Assembly (NCBI GenBank): GCA_014773175.1
Contig: VXCM01000408.1
Coordinates: 403,825 to 467,824, forward strand
Direction: 5' to 3'
Length of the DNA: 64,000 bases
Origin: Lucifuga dentata
Taxonomy: Eukaryota > Chordata > Actinopteri > Ophidiiformes > Bythitidae
How positions within the stretch are numbered: the first letter of the stretch is position 1; each line of letters starts with the position of its first letter. The notes under the pieces were generated by a model. It did not search any database. It was given only the letters and a program-made list of their open reading frames with translations, and had not been told where the DNA came from. Made by a program: the position numbers and the translations under genes. Below are positions 56,701 to 64,000 of the stretch, piece by piece.

Positions 56701-58394
56701 ATATGAATAGGGTTTGGGCCAGTAGTAGCAGTATTGCTAGTACCTGCTGCTGTTGGCTCATGCATGCGCAAATGCCTGCGAAGGCTTGACAGGTGAGGGA
56801 AGCTTTTGCCACATTCTCCACAGCTATATACAGGCTCTGTATCAGGCTCTGTGGGGTTTGGTTGGACAGCGCTCTGGCTAACAGGTTTAGTTAGATGAGA
56901 ATCATTAGTAACCAGCACTGAGGCAGCAGTGGAAGAGGGAGCAGAGGAAGAGGAGGAAGAAACTACTGATGAAGATGAAGATGATGAAGCAAGGAGTGAT
57001 GATGGATTCCCTCCCATACTTGATATACCAACCCCACTACCAATTAAAGCTGGGGGCTGACCGTGGCCAAGCCCCCCTCCATTGCTAATACTTGGATTCC
57101 CACTGTGGCTACTGTGGCCATGGTTACTGCTGCTGTTACTACTGCTCTCAGATTTTCTCTGTGGTAAATACCCGGCCATAGCTTTCTTCCTCCTACTACT
57201 GTTGCTACTATTACTGCTACTTCCACCTCCACTGCTTTCCCCTTTACCATCATCTTTAGACAAGGATAAATGAAGTGGCAAAGGGAGAGGCAAACCTGCT
57301 TCCTGCTGCATTAGAGAAGCTATTTGATTTGATGAAAGAACAGGTATGCCCTGGAAGTCAAAACCACTTAGTGATGAGGGCTGAGAGCCTGGATGGAGTG
57401 GATGATGAGGATGAGAATGAGAATGAGGATGAGACAGGGTGTGAGCTGGAAGCTGTTGCTGCTGCAGAGGCTGCTGCAGAGCCTGCTGTGGCTGGGAAGT
57501 GGAGTGGCCATGTGAGTGAGAAGAATGCAAAGCCGGAGGTGGGGCAAGGCTAGTACTGGGCTCCCCACCTGTTTGACTTAAACCAATTCCTAAGTGGTTA
57601 TGGGTTCCCTGTTGAACCAGAAATTGCTCTAAACTAGCATTAGTAGGGACCCCAGAAAGGAAATACTGATTAGCAGCTAACATGCAACTGAATTGCTGGT
57701 GAAGGCTGCGTGCATCAGACTGGGCCCCAACCAACTGGTGGCCTAGTGAGCTGACTGCACTGCTGCTAGAAGGGTTATTAGAAGTGGTTGCAGAGGTTGA
57801 GGGGGAAGGAGAAGAAGAGGAGGGGCCAGGTGATGGTTGAGGAATAGAAAGGCCAGGATGCAGAGGAGGAGGGGGTGGGGGTGTTGATGTTACTAATCCT
57901 CCTAATCCCCCAGCACTCCCACTACTGCTACTTCCCCCAGCAAAGTGCTCAAAGCGCCCTACACCTGGGTGTAACTGTTCCTGTGCTAGTGCTGCCTCAG
58001 ACGGGTGGAAAGAGCGCAGAAACTGTGGGTAGCCTGAAGAATGACTTGAGCTGCTGCTGCTCATCTTGCTTGACTTTGAACGTGAACTCTGAGATGAGGA
58101 AGGCTGTTGTTGTAAAGGTGGGGGAGGAGGGGCACTCATCTTGGCAAAAATGGAGGCAGAATCAGAAAAGGCGTTACCTCTAGACCCCTGCAGGGGGCCC
58201 AAGCCAAGTCCAGACAGAAGAGCTCCAGAAGACTCAGCCTGCTGCTGCTGCTGCTGCTGGAGTTGATGCTGGTGAAGTTGCACTTGCTGTTGATGCTGGA
58301 GTTGTCGATCTAAACCAAGGCCTTTGAACTGGTGGGCCTGGTGCCCACTTAGCATCTCTATAATGTCCAAATTGTATTTTCCAAATTGGAACAT
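53712..58394 (-). CDS. znf865: Twelve-finger C2H2 protein, ZNF865-like
   Basis: A single 1560-codon exon. Fingers lie at about 523-545, 596-617, 623-645, 650-674, 958-980, 986-1008, 1014-1036, 1106-1129, 1137-1160, 1433-1456, 1468-1490 and 1496-1518. Fingers 5-7 (ARRETLRRHDRIHTGEKPH, REAFHLSKH, FGYSQSLRRH) and 2-3 (FNRRESLTRH) match the order and wording of human ZNF865. The N-terminus (FQFGKYNLDIIEML) resembles the human FQSYPFDFLEFL segment. Between fingers lie long low-complexity Gln, Ser, Pro and His stretches, an AT-hook-like basic patch (KPKRPRKPRAKK, about 920-931) and a Lys-rich patch (about 1347-1352). ZNF865 is a little-studied nuclear protein, presumably DNA-binding. Fingers 4 and 12 end in cysteine instead of the last histidine. 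Human ZNF865 is shorter (about 1060 aa). Confidence 0.85.
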   Translation of the reverse strand: MFQFGKYNLDIIEMLSGHQAHQFKGLGLDRQLQHQQQVQLHQHQLQQQQQQQAESSGALLSGLGLGPLQGSRGNAFSDSASIFAKMSAPPPPPLQQQPSSSQSSRSKSSKMSSSSSSHSSGYPQFLRSFHPSEAALAQEQLHPGVGRFEHFAGGSSSSGSAGGLGGLVTSTPPPPPPLHPGLSIPQPSPGPSSSSPSPSTSATTSNNPSSSSAVSSLGHQLVGAQSDARSLHQQFSCMLAANQYFLSGVPTNASLEQFLVQQGTHNHLGIGLSQTGGEPSTSLAPPPALHSSHSHGHSTSQPQQALQQPLQQQQLPAHTLSHPHSHSHPHHPLHPGSQPSSLSGFDFQGIPVLSSNQIASLMQQEAGLPLPLPLHLSLSKDDGKGESSGGGSSSNSSNSSRRKKAMAGYLPQRKSESSSNSSSNHGHSSHSGNPSISNGGGLGHGQPPALIGSGVGISSMGGNPSSLLASSSSSSSVVSSSSSSAPSSTAASVLVTNDSHLTKPVSQSAVQPNPTEPDTEPVYSCGECGKSFPHLSSLRRHLRMHEPTAAGTSNTATTGPNPIHIKAESDPTLPHSTQETSQPSSNSCPSPDKIFHCPDCGKGFKKKGHLLQHGVIHSSARPYGCPTCSRAFNRRESLTRHEKIHEEKPFRCPACGRAFRESTSLLNHAASGTCGKPGRGPKQRGTKAGTDGEDRVRGGGGEGDGGGGTFQSRSVIYGKTEEEDGVIIVGEGEPKSSLGCDGLFQSARGGNSNDRDRTDGKYPTDYSRNRYTGYHDDHRSQGNPSPCYSGASPCGSGMAGPALRKAPLAPTLHPHSQSHNQSHNQHHHPQQQPHLPLSSLLDDSEDDVTSSVNNAISAITAASHSGNRGDDRGDIIGGLLGGLGLGPLGSPSSTSGIDKNFRSGVNQESLSSNPQNPAAKPKRPRKPRAKKDPAAGGQPPKRRQYTPRMGPGGLPRPHLCSVCGKGFARRETLRRHDRIHTGEKPHHCSVCGKYFREAFHLSKHQTVHSGAKNYKCRICGKEFGYSQSLRRHSKLHQKGEMEEVPTTPAAENLNSFNPNPQCSVAQDRSQNQAPTTSSYYSYAQDIKPQDSNPQPQPQPPPPPRLYTCAICWKSFRHHFHLTAHHQTVHEGGGEKLFCCEVCGKAFAYANSLTRHRQSQHGITRNEQSNPQEGSTGSGDNRGGGDVGQSVSESEAATNALLQMAPSTEGHGGQSLSVVIHSHQQAPPQPPAGYSPLFYDAAAAQSSTSTAPSFSQPLPPNSTIMPPQHPHSPAGVKGEHIYPAGSRSRTLHTTAPFQPLTELPSTEHHHLHHHHHSHHHLHHQSGTQSHEHHDCSIQFSHDEMRRHKKKKKKSNRREWSRNKWESSSLIRFDGSKRKRKISCSIKGQLKKKEGSLRLTIRRGGGSGGGGYKLVNTGGMKLQILSSLKVPVKRFGCPICPNSVFSRKAGLLIHMAINHPQNVKTTQERLRCSVCGKQSHRPLAAFIHRASHRARGTFSCRRCPACFWNATLLRRHKVFCRRRAKGLQRRTTISLKISKRPGERWNREGQEELPSLQGPYRY

Positions 58395-58833
58395 TTCCCA
58401 CTCACTGGCACATGAAGGGCCAAACCTCCAGCGCTAGGAGCGACAACAATGATTCCACTAGCGACAGTTGAACTTCACCTTAAGGGTGGTGTTACGCAAC
58501 TGCAGTTCAACTACTCAAACTTCAGTTTCAGTGTAGCTTTCTCTGCGCAGATTCTATACTTCGCTGCTGCTACTTCCTCCTGATCGTCCACTGCTCCAAC
58601 ACTATGTCCAAAAATGATAAGGAACAGGAGGAAATGTGTTTATAATCAAAGAATAAAGCTGTCTTTTTGATGTATAGATGAACTCCACCTAATTTCAAAG
58701 CTGCATAGAGAAGTTTATATTGAAAATCAGTTCATATGAATTCTTCTCATTTCCTTTGAATCACTGCGTTGACATCATTTTCCTTCATCTAGGCAAGTTT
58801 CCTTAACATTGTTCAGCCAAGAGGTTCCTATGA
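58395..58833 (-). other. znf865: znf865 5' UTR with candidate acceptor
   Basis: A strong splice acceptor on the minus strand (a run of T then CAG) precedes 58833. If used, the coding exon would carry about 440 bases of 5' UTR, with several ATG triplets before the main start at 58394. Inferred. Confidence 0.4.
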
Positions 58834-60610
58834 CTGAAAAAAAAAACAAAATTCAGAAGGGATAATATTCACAGAAAGGAAGAGGAGAGTAATTTTGAGT
58901 AAAAGTTTGTTATATACTTCTCCATTCCAAATCTCATAGGCCACTTCTGAACCTACAAGCAAGCACTACATCCATTAGATGATGTACGTACAGAATTCAT
59001 TTTAGTCTGTACTGCAGTTAACTATTTTGTAAAAAAAAAAAAAAAANAAAAAAAAAAAACACAGAATATAGAGATTAATCACTGAAATAACCAATTTTAA
59101 ATTGTAATGGCAAATCAAAACGAACAAGTCAAAATGAGCAAATACTTATGCAAAACAGAAAAGGACGGTAGTGTACACCATCAGTGAGATGCTGTCAAGT
59201 TTAGCAGGATATTTTACAGATATTACACAAGAATGGAGAAATTTTGTGTTTTAATTATATATTTTACTTCATATCCTTATTTTAGTAAATTTCAAGGTTC
59301 AATTTTCATGAGTTTCTTTTTTTTAACCAGCAATTAATCTACAAAATGTTTATTAATATTGTGAGTGTTCTTCATTTAACCAAGACACTTAGCTGACAAG
59401 TCAATTGTTAAAGTGAGAGATGTGACCATTGTAAAATGAAATTTTGAGTTAAACTAAACAAAAAAAAAATTGCAAAAAGTTTCCAACCAAGTCTGGTGAA
59501 CAAGTATAATTAAAGGTATCTGTTTTAAGGTACTTCTACCTACCCAGTCTCATCCAACTAATGTCACTGTAAGTAAAGTTGTTAGCATTTACAACATAGC
59601 AGATTTCTCACTTTTTTGCAACTATGATTAAATATAGGTATGTGATTATCACTAGTCATTTGTTCTTTACCTCAGACTACTGATGCTGGTTCCCTACTAC
59701 ATTCACCACTTGTCAACACAATTCTGCAAACTGTAACTTGTCCACCATGGAAAATAACTATCAGTTACCTTCTTAACTGACATACAGTACATTATTTATT
59801 TGTTTGTTAGGTTATCACCTGTTGTTCCTAAATGTATTTATGAACAAGTTTTCCAGTATACTAAACATCAGTCAGTCAGTGTTTCATCCTTAACCTACAA
59901 ATCGGTCCACCTAAAGCCATTGAACCTACAGAATAAATGCTTTTTTAGTCAAGTAGCCTAAAGCACCTATGTTGCAATAAAAATCAGGAATAATTATGCA
60001 AAGTTGGGAATAACCTTTGGGAAACTGGCAATATCTGAAAAGTCAGGAATAATTGTTGGGAACAATCCCAATAGTAATTGAGAAGAACTCCAAGAAATTG
60101 ACAATAACCAAGTGAAGTTGGGAAAAAAATAAAAAGAACTGTAAAATCTCAATCATAATTTTGAAAAGTCTGAAACAACCCTGAACAGTTCTGGAATAAG
60201 CCTAAAATTTGAGGGAAGGGAACTAAACTGGAAAAACTTGGAATAATGCTGAAAAATTAGGTGTAACCCTGAATTGTCTGGGGATAACAATGGAAAAGTT
60301 GCAATAAGTGATTTCACATTTATTCTAGACTTCACAGTCTGCAACCCCCACCAGCAAAATGAGTTTTATAAAATTTTGTGAAAATACACTTTCTTTTACC
60401 TACATGGTACAGAATAATAACTGTTACATTTTCGAAACAAAGGTGAATTCATTCTATAATCAATAGTAAATACATTAAAAATTGTCTGGGGTTGGTTTTC
60501 AAAAACTAGACAATTCTCATTAAATCTCCTGCTGAAAGAGGTGGCTATGAATTGACTCTAGTCTGAATCACTTATTTAGCATCTCATTTTCTCACCTATT
60601 AGATTCTTAC
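58834..60610 (-). other. znf865: 5' intron of znf865 with degenerate minisatellite
   Basis: AT-rich intron-like sequence. A poly-A run with an N lies at about 59032-59059. From about 59985 to 60310 a decayed tandem repeat with the core GAAAAGTCTGGAATAA is visible. Confidence 0.5.
59985..60310. repeat. Degenerate ~20-30 bp minisatellite
   Basis: Roughly a dozen imperfect units of the form (A)GTTGGGAATAACC / AAAGTCTGGAATAA recur across 320 bases. Units are diverged in length and sequence. Confidence 0.6.
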
Positions 60611-60721
60611 CGTTTCATTTAATCGATGCAATGAACGTGCAGGGGAGTGAGCTCTCCTGGCAGATGAAGGAGATGTTCTATCGCATATTTGACAATCTCA
60701 TTTTAATGTAAATCAGCGATC
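60611..60721 (-). other. znf865: Candidate non-coding exon of znf865 with a uORF
   Basis: On the minus strand a CTCCACAG acceptor precedes 60721 and an AACG|GTAAGA donor follows 60611. The 111-base exon contains a 7-codon upstream frame (60678-60701, MRLSNMR then stop). Membership of the znf865 transcript is inferred from strand and position. Confidence 0.4.
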
Positions 60722-61140
60722 CTGTGGAGAATAGCAGAAATTACAACATTATCATCAGCATCATACTCGCGGAACATTGTAAACATTATTAGTGCAGGCA
60801 ATTAGCAGGCAATAATGTACGCAGTGAAAGTGGCATCCTGGCATCCTGGAACAGTATTGGCTAGCATTTGAAAAAACAAAAAGTGGGGAAAAAGATAGAA
60901 AACACTGGATGCGCTTAATTGCAAAATTCACGGTTCTTTTTAGCGTCTTATTTTATACTGGCTCGGTGTGTTTTGCTATTTGGCGACACACGCAATCCAG
61001 AAAACCACACAGAAAGCCACTACTGCTAACGTTAGCCAACATTACAAACCACAATATTAAAAGCATGCCGAGTCCCGTTAATGTTATGTTGCTAGTGCTA
61101 GCATATACAACTGCGTAACGTATATTGGTCAAATGTGTAC

Positions 61141-61560
61141 CTACTCATCCAGTTGCAGAGCACAGTTGCAGATGGATGAGGCCTGTCACGCCTTCTCCTA
61201 ACCGCCAAGCTAGCTACCGTCCGCTTCCATTTCTGCGTGCTGTTTTCCAGTCGATAGTCAGCACCATTTTCACTGATGCTGAGCTGGGTGAACGCTTATA
61301 CCGTTCTCCCTCCAAATCAACGACGACGCATACAGCAGCCGCCTCCTCGCCATTTGATTAGGGTAGTTCGTCGGCAGGGAACTGTTGCTAAAGATTTCGT
61401 CGGCCGAGAATTTTAGGAAGGTCCGTGATAATATTTTTGGGTAAAAGTGAGTGACGTGTGCTCCCTTAACATTGGTCCTTTCCGGCCCTTGTAATATTTC
61501 CGGGTAGCACCAGCGGGGCTCGACGACACGACGGTTGTTGCGGGTTCACAAGTGTTTAGT
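61141..61560 (-). promoter_or_regulatory. znf865: Probable znf865 promoter and first exon
   Basis: CpG density rises from about 61180 to 61560. A minus-strand donor (AGTAG|GTACAC) lies at 61141. This fits a first non-coding exon and promoter for znf865; a divergent plus-strand transcript could also start here. Confidence 0.4.
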
Positions 61561-64000
61561 TGCGTGCTTAGTTAAATCTTCTTCTACAAATATTGCATAC
61601 CCGGATAAATTTTTGTGCGTATCAGTGCAAAGCTAATGTGTCACTGTTGTATGTTATCGACTCCCGTGGGAGGTTGAGGACTTTTCCCCTGGCTGTGTAA
61701 TGGCTGCTGCTGGTTTATAGGCCTAATATACCCAATGAGTATATTTTTGTAACATAAACGTTGAATTCATTAATTCTTTGTCTGATACTGCAGCTGTATT
61801 GTCATGAACAGATAATGCAACAGTAGTTTTCTTTTAATTAAAAATTTCTTGTAAAACTGAATAACTTAATTTGAAATGAATTAGGCAACACCCATCAACT
61901 TTGCTACAGCAACAGTTTAAATAGAGTATCAGTATACATCAATATAATATACCTGCTTACAAAATTCAGACTGGTGATGGAAGCTTCAGGAAGCATGACT
62001 CCTAGTGATTTATCAACATCATCATCATGAATAAATAAACATGTATTTGGTATGAATAAATGCATAATATGGTTGTAATAAATGACCTTTTCTATAATAA
62101 GAAAATTATAAGGGTGCATTGAAGGTTGAACCATTACAAGTATGTTATTGAAGCTGCTTATTACTAAAGAAGGGGAAAAGATTTAAAAAAAAAAAAAAAA
62201 AAAAAGCCCATTCAGAGAGATCTATATCCTGAGATTTTATTTGCTGCCATTTCTTCACAGTCTCTCCTGTCCTTCCAGCATGGCAGCCATGCAGTTGTAT
62301 TAAAAGCAATTTTTCAAGGGCTCAGGAGATATGGGTACTACATAAATTAGTTTAGTATAAACCTGATGGTCCTGCTCCTTAATGGAAGCTGTTCCTATAT
62401 GCTGTTCAAGGTAAAAACCAAAGGTGATGGACTTTAATCCCTTTGTAACTTCTGTTTTAAAACATCGAGTTTTAAAACATAAGTATTATAAGTTGTGCTT
62501 CTCTAAACTGAGGCAAAATGTTAATATCACATACAGTACATTGTTTTCAATTGTATAATATTCATTGTACAGCTCTATGTATAATGATAATAATAAAGTG
62601 AACCTTAAACCTTGATCTAAAAGTTGATGCAATCATTTTGATCAAGCTTAGAGATATGAATAATTTCAGTTCTGCACCACTCTGATTTTTAAGTATGTAT
62701 TATATCTGTGTTAGGATCTAATTATGTGCACAGAGCACAGGATACATGATTTGGGGCCCTGGCCCATCAAAGGCCCTGAGAATCTTAGATTTACACGGAA
62801 ATAAATTTGTAATTCAAATGATGATAAGTCCTTTCCCTAATATTAAGCATAATATCTCAGCAATCTTCAGTATGGTACAGTGAACAATTGTTAGCATCAT
62901 GTGCAAAAATCAGCTGTCAGTTTAATGGGCAGAGAGAGAATACATTAATATGAGTAGTGTCATGTCATACAGGATGTTCAGGTAATCCAGGTAAACCAAA
63001 AGTAAGGAATAAATCTTGTTTTATTCAATCTCAACAGGACATTCTCTACATAATCTACTACGATCAGGCCTGTAAGTTAAACTTCATACGGACTTGTGAG
63101 GGGCTGAACCCTCTGAAGGTTAAAGGTGATTACTACAATGATTATTTGCATTAAATGCCGCTGATGCCTAAATCAAGCAATGATTATTTTGTGTCCATTG
63201 TGTCCCTCCAGTACACAATCAGTACAATGACAGCATCTGCTTTTTCATTTAACCCTCCTTACATGTCTCAATGCAATAAATATAATCACTGCAGCTTTCA
63301 AAATGAGCTCCATAAACCCTGGCCAGCAAGGCCTTCTCTGCTGGCCTAGACATTGTCAGAATCATCATATTATGCTTTTATAATTTAATATATATTTTAA
63401 TTAATGCTATATGTATTTACAAAGTTTGTTCCCATCAGTTTTGTTATTAACGTCATTTCATCACTACGGTACTCTCTCCCTCNTTACAAAGTTTGTTCCC
63501 ATCAGTTTTGTTATTAACGTCATTTCATCACTACGGTACTCTCTCCCTCGGCTGCGCTGCTTCCAGTGCAGCTCATATAAATTAGAGCTGTTATCCAATC
63601 AGATTTTCCCCCTGTGCTGTCTCCGGGTAAAAAAAGCTAGCCTGAGGCCTTCAGAATCTCGAGTGAATCCCCTCTGCTATTCAAGCAAATGGGATGATGT
63701 TGTTGATTGTCATATACTTTAACCAATCAGATTNAGCAAATGGGATGATGTTGTTGATTGTCATATACTTTAACCAATCAGATTTCGAGTTTGCCATGTT
63801 AGGCGTATTCTTTTACACGCCAGGGTCTTCTAGCTGGCCTTGGTCTACATCATTGGAGTACAGCATTATGCTAACAGCTAAACTATGGAAGCAAAATAGG
63901 GTCATAAAGATCTGAATTTAAATCAACACTGAACTTAAAGCCACAAATTCAGATCTCAAAATTCAAGTTGCGTATATTCAAAATGCAATATTCAGGTTGC
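61561..64000. other. Intergenic, no gene recognised
   Basis: AT-rich. A poly-A run lies at about 62185-62205. Duplicated blocks flank single Ns at 63483 and 63733. A diverged short-period repeat begins at about 63912 and runs out of the window. The stretch 63550-63830 may be part of an interspersed repeat. Confidence 0.5.

Noticed and set aside
60611..60721. A coding exon upstream of znf865
   Set aside because: No frame runs through it into the main frame; its only complete frame from an ATG is seven codons long.
1..64000. tRNA, rRNA, CRISPR, phage or operon features
   Set aside because: None seen; gene structure is clearly vertebrate nuclear. A covariance-model search would be needed to exclude small RNA genes formally.

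Overview
The window looks like teleost fish DNA. It is AT-rich and crowded with dinucleotide microsatellites. Genes are split by GT-AG introns with exact phase matches. It carries Tc1-type elements with TA target sites and a TTAA-flanked MITE, and it encodes vertebrate-specific protein families. No bacterial, organellar, RNA-gene or CRISPR feature was seen.

Five protein-coding genes are supported, all on the minus strand. From left to right: (1) a myocardin-family SAP-domain coactivator, best read as mamstr (11315-20749; 14 coding exons, 792 codons that splice in phase); (2) a long ZNF524-like zinc-finger protein (26533-29604; 2 coding exons, 972 aa); (3) a secreted protein with signal peptide, WAP domain, three CCP/sushi modules and an apolipoprotein H domain-V-like tail (32036-40424; 8 coding exons, 352 aa); (4) dbp, a PAR bZIP circadian-output factor (43298-49608; 4 coding exons, 372 aa); (5) a ZNF865-like protein with 12 zinc fingers in one 1560-codon exon (53712-58394). 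I assembled exon coordinates by hand from splice sites and reading phase.

Regions. 1-11 kb: no gene recognised; a broken Tc1-like transposon (1343-2592), a TTAA-flanked MITE (4085-4545) and microsatellites. 11.3-20.8 kb: mamstr. 20.8-26.5 kb: intergenic, with a 160-base N gap. 26.5-30.6 kb: znf524 and its promoter region. 31.5-40.4 kb: the WAP/CCP/ApoH-like gene. 41.3-51 kb: dbp with a long probable 3' UTR and a CpG-rich promoter carrying an overlapping E-box/CRE. 52-61.5 kb: znf865 with non-coding 5' exons. 61.5-64 kb: no gene; two sequence duplications at single-N joins.

The genes are probably not one pathway. DBP and MAMSTR are close neighbours on human 19q13.33, and ZNF524 and ZNF865 are neighbours on 19q13.42, so the block looks like conserved synteny with human 19q13. 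It also mirrors the TEF/MRTFA pairing on human 22q13. The WAP/CCP/ApoH-like gene is the most unusual item. Thirteen isolated N bases occur, at least four of them flanked by perfect 49-66 base direct duplications; these are assembly joins, not biology.
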